64,000 nucleotides of DNA from JAHIKV01 sp963733145 (GCA_963733145.1 CAVTCJ010000005.1:62001-126000); one strand, 5' to 3'; numbered from the stretch's first letter, positions 33,627 to 42,688 are shown. Notes: generated by a model not told the origin, from the sequence alone. Numbers and translations: made by a program.

Positions 33627-34920
33627 TTACGCCCTATCGAACGGGAACGCCATCACCTCGGCGATGGTTTTCGTTCCGGCGGCGAGCATCACCAGCCGGT
33701 CGAAGCCCAACGCCACGCCGACCGACGAGGGCAGCCCGGCCTGCATCGCCTGGAGCAGCCGGCTCTCTTCAGGTAGGGGCGGCTTGCCGTCGGCGACCCG
33801 CTGGGCGTTTACCCGGGCGTTCCGCCTTCGCAACTCGTCGGCGTCGAGCAGTTCGTGATAGCCGTTAGCCAACTCGATGCCGGCGATGAACAACTCGAAC
33901 CGTTCGGCCACCGGCGGACAGCCGTCGTCTTGTCGAACGCGGGCCAGGGCCGCCTGGCCAGCCGGATAATCGTAGAGCAGCGTCGGCCGCTCGACGCCCA
34001 AATGCGGCTGCACCCGTTCGACCATCAGCAGATCGAGCCAGCCGTCGCGGTCTTCGAGCGCAAGACTCTCCGGCGCCTCGATGCCGAACTCTTTCGCCGT
34101 GGCCATAAGCGCCGCCACCTCGGCCACGTGCGGATCAATTCCTGTGTAGCAGCTCGAAAGCATCGCGGTAACTTAATCGTTGTGCCGGGAACAAAAAGCC
34201 GCGACCGGTGGTCGCGCCCGGCGATGGGGCGGCAGTATCTTGCGGTGACAGTTCAACCTTTTGTCGGGGCGGCAATTTAACATCTCGTTGGGGCGGCAGT
34301 TGAACGTTGCGTTGGGGCGGCAGTTGAACGTTGCGTTGGGGCGGCAGTTGAACGTTGCGTTGGGGTGGCAGTTGAACTGCCGCCCCCTCTTCGGGCGCGA
34401 CCACCGGTCGCGGCTTTGTGTCGGCCGGGGGTGGCTTTGTGGGAGCGAGCAACGCCTCACACAGATCGGCGGTCAGTTGCATCCCCTCGTCCATGCCGTC
34501 GCCCGGCTGATACCACTCGATCATGGTGAACTCGGGATTATGCAGCGGGCCAAGCTCGTCTTGGCGAAACACGCGGGCGACCTGATAGATCGGGCCGCTG
34601 CCGGCGGCCAACAGCCGCTTCATGTGGAACTCGGGCGAGGTTTGCAGCCAGGTAGGTCTTGGGGCTTGGGGCTTAGGTCTTAGATTTTTTCTCTCCCCTC
34701 TCCCCTCTCCCCTCTCCCCTCTCTGACCATTGGCCACTGACCACTGACCTGTGACCTGAAACGGATCGAGATGCCGATCGACCACCGTGTCCGCCGAGAG
34801 GATCGGCGTTTCGACTTCCAGAAAGCCGCGCGAGTCAAAGAACTCCCGCAGCCGATGGAGCATGTCGGCCCGCAGACGCATATTTTCCCAAGTAGCGGTT
34901 GGGTGGCAGGTTACTTCCAT
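33627..34920 (-). CDS. epmA: EF-P lysine ligase (EpmA/GenX, LysRS paralogue), one frameshift and two inserts
   Basis: Attaches beta-lysine to the EF-P lysine. Class II synthetase core without anticodon domain: RLREFFDSRGFLEVETPILS, LQTSPEFHMKRLLAAGSGPI, YQVARVFRQDELGPLHNPEF, TMIEWYQPGD, then after an indel near 34155 GYHELLDADELRRRN and GVALGFDRLVMLAAG. Two inserts keep the frame: residues about 55-88 (QRGERGEGRGERKNLRPKPQ) and about 160-242 (units of QLPPQRNV). Start ATG 34920 aligns with family N-termini. A 20-codon frame MNRIIVYVDGFVLGRPAKWK (34973-34911) overlaps this start and recalls an NYN-domain N-terminus; it may be a remnant or leader. Confidence 0.85.
34194..34418. repeat. Tandem 24-bp repeats bounded by GCCGCGACCGGTGGTCGCGC arms, inside epmA
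   Basis: Outer inverted arms AAGCCGCGACCGGTGGTCGC (from about 34196) and its complement (to about 34416). Inside are about four units of GGCGGCAGTTGAACGTTGCG TTGG, some diverged. In the minus-strand epmA frame each unit gives QLPPQRNV. Related GGGGCGGCAGTTTAACTGCC sequence ends the PfkB kinase gene at about 46995-47055. Confidence 0.8.
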
Positions 34921-35080
34921 TTGGCAGGTCGCCCCAGCACGAAGCCGTCCACATAAACGATAATCCGATTCATCCCAGCTTTCTCGATTGTGTCTGGATG
35001 AGCGCGAAATCACTTGACGAATTCGTCGAACTAACCGATAATTTTATTAGTGCCCCCCCGAAGATAGCATCTTCTGGTCG

Positions 35081-35108
35081 ACGCCCCCGACAGGGGGCGT
35101 TTCTTTTT
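35081..35108 (+). terminator. Rho-independent terminator, plus strand, without obvious gene
   Basis: ACGCCCCC-GACA-GGGGGCGT (8-bp perfect stem, 4-base loop) followed by TTCTTTTT. It reads on the plus strand, while both neighbours (epmA and 35174-35602) are on the minus strand. It therefore ends either an unrecognised short plus-strand transcript or nothing. Confidence 0.55.
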
Positions 35109-35173
35109 ATAGTTGTTTTATTCATCGCCGAGACCATTCCCTGATAAGGGACCGTGCATGCTGTAAGGGCATG

Positions 35174-35602
35174 CTATCGCTCGGGTGAATTTTTGTCACC
35201 AGAACGTTCTTCGTTTTGGTTACTCGCCGACGATTTTCTGGCTACTATCTCGCCAATCCAAGCAACAATCCCTACAAGGGCAGCTCCTATTGGAGGATAT
35301 ACTGCCCAGGAGTAAAAATTGTCGTAGTACCAGTCATAAGAGGTCTGAAGTTCGCGAATAACTTCAGTTTGCGGAGATAAAGCCCATCCCAACAATGCCC
35401 CAAATGCCATGAGGGGCAATACCTTCAGATTGACCTTGCACAAAAGAACAAAGACTGCACAGACGGCCAACGTTGGAACAAACAATCCGATCGTCAATGA
35501 GCACTTAAGCGCTAACTCTGGAAAGAGCCACAGACCTACTAACACGAGGATGAAAGCGGCAACATCAAGCGACAAATGCTGAAGAGAGCCGATGACTTTC
35601 AT
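35174..35602 (-). CDS. Four-helix membrane protein of unknown function
   Basis: 142 residues with four predicted membrane segments (VAAFILVLVGLWLF, TIGLFVPTLAVCAVFVLL, VLPLMAFGALLGWAL and PIGAALVGIVAWIGEIVA) and a charged tail NQNEERSGDKNSPER. No family recognised. It is AT-richer than its neighbours, which hints at separate origin. It lies between efp and epmA, interrupting the EF-P cassette, and ends about 250 bp before the epmA start. Confidence 0.55.
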   Translation of the reverse strand: MKVIGSLQHLSLDVAAFILVLVGLWLFPELALKCSLTIGLFVPTLAVCAVFVLLCKVNLKVLPLMAFGALLGWALSPQTEVIRELQTSYDWYYDNFYSWAVYPPIGAALVGIVAWIGEIVARKSSASNQNEERSGDKNSPER

Positions 35603-35629
35603 CGTTGGTCCGGCGCTCCTGAAATATTT

Positions 35630-36198
35630 TTACTCTTTCACCCGCTCCAAATACTCCCCCGTGCGGCTGTCGATCTTGATCAGGTCGCCGATGTTGACGA
35701 AGGAGGGGCAGGGGAACTCGGCGCCGGTCTCGACCTTGCAGGGCTTGGTGACGTTGGTGGCCGTGTTGCCTTTCGCCCGGCTCGCAATACTCGACTCGGA
35801 GCACGACGTGATTCGGCGGGGTCATGCTGATCGGCTGGCCGTTGTGCAGCACGATGCTGCACACCATGCCCTCCTTGAGATACCGCCAGGCGTCGTCCAC
35901 CTGCTCGGCCGTCAGTTCGTATTGTTCAAAGGTCTCGTTTTCCATGAAGACGAACTGATCGGCCTGATGGTAGAGGAATTGGGCCTGGATTTCGTCGATT
36001 TCGGCGGCCTCGAGCGCAGTCGCCGCTCTTGTAGGTGCGGTCCAGGACGGTGCCGCGGAGCAGGTTCCGCAGCTTGCATTTATAGAGTGCCTGGCCCTTG
36101 CCCGGCTTGACGAAATTGCACTCGATCATGATGTACGGATCGCCGTCCAATTGGACTTTCAGTCCCTTGCGGAATTCGCTGGTGTTGTAGCTGGCCAC
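35630..36198 (-). CDS. efp: Elongation factor P, two frameshifts
   Basis: Relieves ribosome stalling at polyproline. GTG start at 36198: VASYNTSEFRKGLKVQLDGD, then ECNFVKPGKGQALYKCKLRN with the modification-loop lysine in PGKGQ. Frames change near 36015 (into AEIDEIQAQFLYHQADQFVF and MENETFEQYELTAEQVDDAW) and near 35785 (into TNVTKPCKVETGAEFPCPSF). It ends EYLERVKE at 35630. All three domains are present, total close to 188 residues, the usual length. Neighbouring epmA and epmB indicate a beta-lysylated EF-P. Confidence 0.88.
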
Positions 36199-36254
36199 GT
36201 GTGTTCTTCCCGTTTCACTTTCTGAAGTTGGTGGGTTATGGTAGATTCGCCTGT

Positions 36255-37334
36255 ATGGCGAGTTGTACTGCAAATTGCACACTGCGAACTGAATCGTCGC
36301 GTCGGCCCGATTGGCGATCGGACTTGGCCGATTCGGTCCGCGACCCGGCCGAGCTGTGTCGGCTGTTGGGCTTGGACCCCGCGTTGGGGGGCGCGGCTGC
36401 GACGGCCGCCGGCCGCTGGCCGCTGTTGGTTCCGCGGCCGTTCCTGGCCCGCATGCGACGCGGCGACCGGATGGACCCGCTGTTGTTGCAGGTCCTGCCC
36501 CGGGCGGCGGAGCAGGCCGTCGTGCCCGGTTACTCGGCCGATCCGCTCGGCGAGGCCCATGCCCAGTGCGGCCCCGGTCTTCTCCAGAAGTACCAAGGCC
36601 GAGTCTTGATGGTATCAGGTGCGGCTTGCGCCGTCCATTGCCGGTTTTGCTTCCGGCGGCATTTTCCATTCGATCGAGGGGTGGTTGAAGGGGGAGATGA
36701 AATGTCGCCGCCATCACCCCCCCATTGCATGGGGGCGTTTCGAGAAGAAAAAATCGACTCCGCCCTGCGGTTGCTTGCCGCCGACCCCTCGATCCATGAA
36801 ATCATCCTTAGCGGCGGTGACCCGTTGCTGTTGTCGGATCGTGAGCTGGCCGGACTGGCCGAGCGGCTGGCCGCCGTCCCCCACCTCCGCCGGCTGCGAA
36901 TTCACACCCGGTTGCCGGTCGTGATCCCGCGTCGCGTGACCGAGGGGTTGATCGGCTCGATCTGCGGCACCCGGCTGACGACGATCGTGGTGGTGCATGT
37001 GAATCATCCGGCCGAGATCGACGCGGACGTCGCCCGGGCCTTTGCCCGGCTGATCGGCGCCGGGGTGCCGCTGCTGAGCCAGTCGGTGTTGTTGCGGGGC
37101 GTGAACGATCGGGCCGACGTGCTGGCCGAGCTTTTCGAGCGGTTGGTCGATTTGCGCGTCATGCCGTACTACTTGCATCAACTCGACGCGGTGGCCGGGG
37201 CGGCCCATTTCGAGGTTTCCGTGGCGAAGGGCAAAGAATTGATGGCCGCGCTTCGCGCCCGGCTGCCCGGCTATGCCGTGCCGCGCTACGTCCGCGAAAC
37301 GCCTGGCGGAGCATGTAAAAGAGTGTTGGCGTGA
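36255..37334 (+). CDS. epmB: EF-P beta-lysylation protein EpmB (lysine 2,3-aminomutase-like)
   Basis: Radical SAM enzyme that makes (R)-beta-lysine for EpmA. Cluster motif SGAACAVHCRFCFRRHFPFD (C-x3-C-x2-C), EIILSGGDPLLLSDRELAGL, IHTRLPVVIPRRVTEG and the PLP-region LRVMPYYLHQLDAVAGAAHF. The frame is open from 36201, only 2 bp from the divergent efp start, so ATG 36255 is preferred to leave room for a promoter. Near residue 135 a short segment SPPSPPHCMGAFREEK appears family-atypical. Confidence 0.88.
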   Translation: MASCTANCTLRTESSRRPDWRSDLADSVRDPAELCRLLGLDPALGGAAATAAGRWPLLVPRPFLARMRRGDRMDPLLLQVLPRAAEQAVVPGYSADPLGEAHAQCGPGLLQKYQGRVLMVSGAACAVHCRFCFRRHFPFDRGVVEGGDEMSPPSPPHCMGAFREEKIDSALRLLAADPSIHEIILSGGDPLLLSDRELAGLAERLAAVPHLRRLRIHTRLPVVIPRRVTEGLIGSICGTRLTTIVVVHVNHPAEIDADVARAFARLIGAGVPLLSQSVLLRGVNDRADVLAELFERLVDLRVMPYYLHQLDAVAGAAHFEVSVAKGKELMAALRARLPGYAVPRYVRETPGGACKRVLA

Positions 37335-37356
37335 TGATGAATGTTGGACTTATATA

Positions 37357-37480
37357 TCTCCCCTCTCCATTGGGGAGAGGGGCCGGGGGTGAGGGCGGCT
37401 CAACCTTGAGCAAGTCGAGGCATACCATTCCTCATCAGCCCTCACCCTAACCCTCTCCCAAAGGAAGAGGGGACTGTGAA
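37357..37480. repeat. CTCCCCTCTCCATTGGGGAGAGG repeat pair
   Basis: CCCCTCTCCATTGGGGAGAG plus GGGCCGGGGGTGAGGGCGGC and, in reverse order, CCCTCACCCTAACCCTCTCC plus CAAAGGAAGAGGGG. Intergenic version of the units found inside bioB and at the end of purF. Confidence 0.6.
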
Positions 37481-37493
37481 ACAGAATTGAACG

Positions 37494-38841
37494 ATGAACA
37501 CCGATTGGACCCCCGATTCCTGGCGTGCGAAGCCGCTGGTGCAAGGCGTCGAGTATGCCGACGCCGCGCAGTTGCAGCGGACCTTGGCGGACTTGGCCAC
37601 GCGGCCGCCATTGGTCGGCAGCGGCGAGATCAAGGAGTTGAAGCGGCAATTGGCCGAGGCGCAGCTCGGCCGGCGATTCCTGCTTCAAGGGGGCGATTGT
37701 TGCGAGCGATTTGAAGATTGCCGGCCGGAACCGATCGCCGGAAAGCTGAAAATCCTGCTGCAAATGGGGGAAATCATCGCCGCCGGGCAAGGCCGGCCCG
37801 TGATTCACATCGGACGCATCGCCGGTCAATTCGCCAAACCGCGCTCCGCGGCAACGGAATCCCGCGGCGTCGTCGAGTTGCCCAGCTATCGTGGCGACCT
37901 GATCAATCGCTCCCCTTTCACGGCCGAGGCCCGCGCCACCGACCCGCGGTTGCTCTTGCACGGCTATCAGCGGGCGAGTCAGACGTTGCATTACATCCGC
38001 GGGCTGCTCGGCGGCGGCCTTTCCATCGACGTAGGGTGGGACAAGCGAAGCGCAGTCCCACCAACAAACGATCAATCCCGGTGGGGCTGCGCTCCGCTCG
38101 CCCCACCCTACGACTCGGGACGGCAGTGCGACTGCCGGCCCAACATGGACAAAACGCTTGGCGACCCCGGCCGGGCGGAGTTCTTCGCCAGTCACGAAGG
38201 GCTGCACCTGGAATACGAACGGGCACAGACCCGGCTCGGCCCGGACGGTACGACGTGGTACGATACGTCCGCACACTTTCCCTGGATCGGCTATCGCACC
38301 GGGGCGATCGGCGGCGCGCACGTGGAGTTCTTCCGCGGCGTCGCCAATCCGATCGGACTGAAGGTCGGCCCGTCGATGACGCCCGAGGAGTTGACGGCCT
38401 TAGCCGACGTGCTGAACCCCGGCAACGAGCCGGGCCGGCTGACGCTCATTCATCGCTTCGGCGTCGAGCGGATTGAGTCCTGCTTGCCGCCGCTGGTCGA
38501 GGCCCTGCGGCGTCGGGAAAAGGCCGTGCTCTGGTGCTGCGACCCGATGCACGGCAACACGCAATTGACCCGCGGCGGCCTGAAGACCCGCGATTTCCAG
38601 CAGGTGCTGGGCGAGCTGGACCGGGCCTTCGAGATTCATGCCCGGTTGGGATCGCGCCTCGGCGGAGTCCATTTCGAGTCTGACCGGCGAGAACGTAACC
38701 GAGTGCATCGGCGGCGTCGGCGGACCGTGTGAGGCCGACCTGGGCAAGGCGTACCTCAGCGACGTCGATCCCCGCCTGAACTACGAACAGGCCCTGGAGA
38801 TGGCCGCCTCGATCACCCGCCGAATGGGGAGTGCGCGGTAG
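37494..38841 (+). CDS. aroF: Class II DAHP synthase, one frameshift and a palindrome insert
   Basis: First enzyme of the shikimate pathway (erythrose-4-phosphate plus PEP). Start MNTDWTPDSWRAKPLVQGVE, QGGDCCERFEDCRPEPIAGK, KPRSAATESRGVVELPSYRG, SHEGLHLEYERA, IGLKVGPSMTPEELTALADV and LWCCDPMHGNTQLTRGGLKT. After an indel near 38682 it ends LTGENVTECIGGVGGPCEAD and LNYEQALEMAASITRRMG, stop 38841. Residues 180-206 (VGWDKRSAVPPTNDQSRWGC and on) are the translated 81-bp GTAGGGTGGGACAAGCG palindrome, exactly 27 codons. Confidence 0.9.
38031..38111. repeat. 81-bp GTAGGGTGGGACAAGCGAAG palindrome inside aroF
   Basis: Arms GTAGGGTGGGACAAGCGAAG (38031-38050) and CTCGCCCCACCCTAC-type complement ending 38111. 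The length is 27 codons and there is no stop in the aroF frame. Intergenic copies are of about the same size (82-91 bp). Confidence 0.85.
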
Positions 38842-38945
38842 GCGGCGACTTCAGCCGCCGTTGGTGCGAGCCGTTCGTAGTTCCGCCTTTAGGCGGTCTT
38901 GTTTGGCCAGACGCTTTTTTCCGCCTAAAGGCGGGACTACGAGCG
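38842..38945. repeat. CGTAGTTCCGCCTTTAGGCGG palindrome
   Basis: Arms CGTAGTTCCGCCTTTAGGCG and CGCCTAAAGGCGGGACTACG with TCTTGTTTGGCCAGACGCTTTTTTC between. A smaller GGCGGCGACTTCAGCCGCC hairpin directly follows the aroF stop and could terminate it. Confidence 0.65.
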
Positions 38946-39034
38946 CCGAAAAATCTTGCCGAACTCATTATTGTGCGTGAGTTGCCGGGCGAGCCGGGCG
39001 AAGGTATAATGGCAACTTCGCCAGGAGATAGACT

Positions 39035-39319
39035 ATGAGATTCCCCCGTTTTCGTTGGCAAGCGTTGAGAATCGCCCTCTACACGTTGTGCGGCTGGCTA
39101 TTGGTTCACGGAGTCGTTTTAGCCGCGGCTAAAAAGGCCGCAGAAAAAGCGGCCGACAGCAGCACCACCGGCAGCGGGGCCTATGTGATGGCCTACGGCC
39201 TGGTGATTCTTGCCACGACGCTGGGATTGCTGTTCGTCTGCCGCTCGAGCAACCGCCGCGACCGTGCCCGGCCCGAATCTTATGGGCAGATGAAATCCGC
39301 TGAGAAAGCAGAAGCGTAG
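39035..39319 (+). CDS. Small membrane protein
   Basis: 94 residues with a signal-like helix IALYTLCGWLLVHGVVLAAA, a lysine/alanine linker KKAAEKAADSSTTG and a second helix AYVMAYGLVILATTLGLLFV, then a basic tail. GGAG at 39022-39025 precedes ATG. Short two-helix proteins of this form are common in planctomycetes; function unknown. Confidence 0.55.
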   Translation: MRFPRFRWQALRIALYTLCGWLLVHGVVLAAAKKAAEKAADSSTTGSGAYVMAYGLVILATTLGLLFVCRSSNRRDRARPESYGQMKSAEKAEA

Positions 39320-39338
39320 CCCCGCCCACCCCAATTTC

Positions 39339-41242
39339 TCACGCCGCCACGTCGATCGTGCCGGCGGGGCATTTCAGTTGGAACAGGCCGAACAACTCTT
39401 CCTGCGTGAGCCCCAGTTTGCGGCGGTCGTCCACGCCGGAAAATATAGTGTCGAATAACTCGCGTTTCTCTTCCAGAATACGGTCGATCCGCTCCTCGAT
39501 CGTCTCGACCGCCAGGAACCGCGCGACGTTCACCGGGCCGTCCACGCCGATCCGATGGGCGCGGTTGATCGCTTGATCCTCGACGGCCGGGTTCCACCAG
39601 CGGTCGAAGAGGAAGACGTAATTGACGAACTGGAGGTTCAGGCCCACTCCGCCCGCCCCGTAACTCATCAAAATCACGTGCCGGCCCGGGTCCTCGCGGA
39701 ATTGGCGGATCACCGCGTCGCGCCGCGCGGAAGGTATCTGTCCGTGATATTCCAGCGGGCCGAAGCGCTCCAGCCGCCGGGCGAGTATCCGCAGCGTGCC
39801 GACCCACTGGCTGAAGACGATCGCTTTGCGGCCGCTTTGGGCGATTTCCTCCAGATCGGCCGCCAGCCGTTCGAGTTTCGCGCTCTCGCCGGTGGCCGGG
39901 TCGAAATTGCAGATCTGCTTCAGCCGCAGCACCAGCTCGAAGACGTGCCGGATCGCGGCCGAGCGGCCCAGTGCGGTCAGCCGCAGCACGCCTTTTTCCT
40001 CGGCCAGCCGATAGCTCTCGCGCTGCTGCGGCGATAGTTCCAAGGGCGCGTCGTGAATCAGCCGGGGCGGCAGGTCGGCGAGCACCTGGTCCTTGGTCCG
40101 CCGCAGCACGTAATCGCCGATCGAGCGGCCGATGGAGCGGGGCTTCATCTCCGGCGAGAGAAAGCCGGGGGCGAGGAACTCGAAAATGCCCAGCAGGTCT
40201 TCCACGCTGTTTTCGATGGGCGTGCCGGTCAAGGCCCAACTCCGCCGCCGCGAGATCGAGCGAACGATCCGGCTGGTCGAACTGGCCTGGTTCTTGATCC
40301 GCTGCGACTCGTCGAGCACCACCAGGTCGAAGCCCGGGCAATCCACGCAGCCGTCGAGATCGCGGAGCAGCAATTCGTAGTTGGCGATGCGCACCGGCAC
40401 GTCGGGCAACCGCCACTGCCAATTGCGCTTCGCCTGGTCTCCTTCGATGGCCATCACGGGCACTTCCGCCGCCCAGTGCTCGAACTCCCGCAGCCAGTTC
40501 GTAACCAGCGGTTTGGGACAGACCAGCAGCACGGTTTTCACCTCGCCCCGGCGGAGCAGCAGCCGGATGGCGGTGATGGCCTGCATCGTCTTGCCCAGCC
40601 CCATTTCGTCGGCCAGGATCGCCGCTTGACGCGGATAGAGAAAGGCGATTCCCTCGAACTGAAACGGAAAGGGGCGATGCGGAAACGCCAGCAGACTCTC
40701 CGCCAGCAGCGACTCCAGCGACGGCTGCAACAGATATTCCAGCCGGTCGGAGAGTTTTATGATGTCGCCCGGCGGCCGGATGCGGGTCAGGCTGGACGAG
40801 GAAGGGGACAGGTCCATTTTTCGGCCGATGTTTTTCTCGGCGGGCACGCTTTCTCGCCGAAAAATGGACCAGTCCCCAGCCGACCCGTGAACAGACGCCG
40901 GCGGGGGCGGCTGTGACACATCGGACTCGGAGAACCGAAAGCTCCGCGTCCGCAGCGTCGGCCGGGCGATGGGAATCGAAACTACCCGCGGACGCGAAAA
41001 CTCGAAGTTCAGCGGTTGGATTGTGGTGCAGCCGTCTCGGCTGCATGCGCAGGCGGGACGCCCGCACCACAACTATTTGCCGCAGGCGGGACGCCCGCAC
41101 CACAACTATTTGCCGCAGGCGGGACGCCTGCACCACAAATTCCCGCACCGCAAATAGTTGGCCCGCCGCACTGACGGACGTCGAACGTCAGGTCGATGCT
41201 CCAGCTCTGCGGCGGCGGTGGTGCGTGCCAGTGGAAACTCAT
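39339..41242 (-). CDS. SNF2-family helicase, N-terminus rearranged by repeats
   Basis: DNA translocase of the SNF2/RapA superfamily. Motif I ILADEMGLGKTMQA, DEAH-like VVLDESQRIKNQ, motif III ALTGTPIENSVEDLLGIFEF, and C-terminal motifs IVFSQWVGTLRILARRLERF, LMSYGAGGVGLNLQFVNYVF and INRAHRIGVDGPVNVARFLA. The original start is probably ATG 41242 (MSFHWHAPPPPQSWSIDLTF), coupled as ATGA to the upstream gene. About 120 bp of tandem repeats follow (41020-41155), after which the native-looking LNFEFSRPRVVSIPIA is in another frame. Another palindrome (40803-40893) adds WSIFRRESVPAEKNIGRKMD in frame. Confidence 0.8.
40803..40893. repeat. Right half of the 205-bp MITE, truncated, in the helicase gene
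   Basis: GGGGACAGGTCCATTTTTCG ... CGAAAAATGGACCAGTCCCC and CCGACCCGTGAACAG correspond to the right hairpin and almost the right end of the MITE. The left hairpin is absent. It is translated in the helicase frame without a stop. Confidence 0.75.
41020..41155. repeat. Tandem GCAGGCGGGACGCCCGCACC repeats
   Basis: Three near-identical units of about 35 bp (GCAGGCGGGACGCCCGCACC ACAACTATTTGCC), the last one changed to CCTGCACC, preceded by the half unit GTGCAGCCGTCTCGGCTGCA. Each unit is itself a small palindrome. The array sits at the 5' end of the helicase gene and breaks its frame. Confidence 0.8.
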
Positions 41243-41829
41243 CGCGCTGCCTGCCGGGCCTCCTCGATGGCCTCGCGAATCCGGCCGAACGGCTCGGAGA
41301 GATCGAACGATTCGTCGAGCCCCGCCAACCGCTCGTCGATCAGCCGCCGGTCTTCGTCGGCCCGTTCGGGCAAGGCCAGTCGATTTCGCCCGTGCTGAAA
41401 GATCGCCAAGCGCGGACCGCCGTCGTGGGCCGCGTCGAGACGATAGTTTTTCGCCCTGCGGCCCTCGTCGCCGGATGCGTCGTCAGCGGCACACGGCGCT
41501 TCGGCTGGGAGCACCAACGCCATCGGCATCGAAATGTGTTCCCGAGCAGCCAACGCCGGCGCCCGATCGGTGCATACCAGCAAAGGCGGAGCAGCGCTCT
41601 GGTTGATCAGCGTTTGTCCGATTTGCTCGCCGTAGATAAAGGCCTCGAGCGTGCGACCGTAGAGAATCTCCTGAGCCCGATTCGGCTTGATCGGGGCAGT
41701 GCAGTGAAACTCCAGCGGCCTGCCGGCCAGGTTCAGCACCAGGTATCCCCCGAACAGGCCATATTGCGGGTGATCGACGACAGTCAGAAACCCCAGCGCA
41801 GGCTTGGCATTACAACTTTTGGACTCCAT
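41239..41829 (-). CDS. Conserved hypothetical protein upstream of the helicase
   Basis: 196 residues: KPALGFLTVVDHPQYGLFGG, YLVLNLAGRPLEFHCTAPIK, PNRAQEILYGRTLEAFIYGE then QIGQTLINQSAAPPLLVCTD and a charged C-terminus. The stop overlaps the ATG at 41242 as ATGA, which ties it to the helicase in one translation unit. I recognise the N-terminal pattern as that of planctomycete proteins found next to SNF2 helicases, but not a named domain; a helicase partner role is inferred from coupling. Confidence 0.65.
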   Translation of the reverse strand: MESKSCNAKPALGFLTVVDHPQYGLFGGYLVLNLAGRPLEFHCTAPIKPNRAQEILYGRTLEAFIYGEQIGQTLINQSAAPPLLVCTDRAPALAAREHISMPMALVLPAEAPCAADDASGDEGRRAKNYRLDAAHDGGPRLAIFQHGRNRLALPERADEDRRLIDERLAGLDESFDLSEPFGRIREAIEEARQAAR

Positions 41830-42123
41830 TTACCCCCTCTTTTAGCGCAGCTTTCTTCGCTCGCAGATGCACAATGTCATTGCCGCTTCCAGGGGCATCG
41901 GGTAGGAGCATGGAGCGACTTTAGGGATTAGCCCCTTTGTTCGGCACTTGGCGGTTGCCGCATCCATGATTGACGTGGGGAGACGGGTGATCGATAACGA
42001 ATATGACCATCGACGCATCCACCCACCCCCCGATCAAACCAGAAATCGGGGCCGATTTTTTCCCCGATGCTCGACAATTTACCTCATATCTGGTTATACT
42101 GAAAGGTGAAAGGATTGGTGCCC

Positions 42124-42600
42124 ATGAACCGAGAGTCGCCGCGAACCCGTCCCCCGCTTTTCAGCCAGATCGACGTTACGCAGGCCGCCCATGCCGCGGC
42201 TTCAGCCGGGCGTCAGGACACCGAGCACACGCGCTTGCTGCGCGAAATCCTTTCGGCCCAAGACCGGCAAAACGAGTTGCTCGAGGAGTTGGTCGGCCAC
42301 TTCGGCTCGACCCAAAGACAGCGGGCCAACGAGTTGGGCCAGTGGAAGCAGGCCAATCCGCATCTGGCCCACAACTGCCGCATGGCCGCCGAGGCCCTGG
42401 GCAAGGTGCAGGCCGAATTCCTCGGCTCGCTGACCGCCGAAATCAACGCCAACTACGAGAACTTTCTGGACGGCGATTTCATGCTCAACGAGTTCGTCGA
42501 CCGCTTCGGCCCGCGGATGGCGCATCTCAACGGCCTGCTCCAGGTGCTTTCGCAATTGAGCGCCGTCCCCAATCCGGCCGGCGCGACGAACACGCCGTGA
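42124..42600 (+). CDS. Conserved hypothetical coiled-coil protein
   Basis: 158 residues from ATG 42124: MNRESPRTRPPLFSQID, LLREILSAQDRQNELLEELV, LGQWKQANPHLAHNCRMAAE, LGKVQAEFLGSLTAEINANY and MLNEFVDRFGPRMAHLNGLL. Mostly helical and hydrophilic, with no membrane segment. The GTG at 42106 is an alternative start. It stands alone between divergent genes. No family name recognised, although the LGQWKQANPxLA pattern is familiar from planctomycete hypotheticals. Confidence 0.65.
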   Translation: MNRESPRTRPPLFSQIDVTQAAHAAASAGRQDTEHTRLLREILSAQDRQNELLEELVGHFGSTQRQRANELGQWKQANPHLAHNCRMAAEALGKVQAEFLGSLTAEINANYENFLDGDFMLNEFVDRFGPRMAHLNGLLQVLSQLSAVPNPAGATNTP

Positions 42601-42688
42601 GCGCGTGAAGCGGTCTTTTCTCTCGTCATGCCGCATCGACCGGCCGATACTCTTGCGCCGCCGGACGGAATGCTCTGCCCACGGTCGG

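Noticed and set aside
34259..34380. 24-bp tandem units considered as a CRISPR array
   Set aside because: The units are directly adjacent without unique spacers and are translated inside epmA.
34911..34973. 20-codon frame MNRIIVYVDGFVLGRPAKWK as an independent gene
   Set aside because: It is too short and supported only by a resemblance to the first residues of NYN-domain proteins; noted under epmA instead.
35926..36717. Minus-strand open frame extending upstream of efp through epmB
   Set aside because: Only the part after the GTG at 36198 matches EF-P; the rest is the shadow of epmB.
41020..41155. 35-bp repeats considered as a CRISPR array
   Set aside because: Repeats are contiguous, with no spacers and no cas genes nearby.
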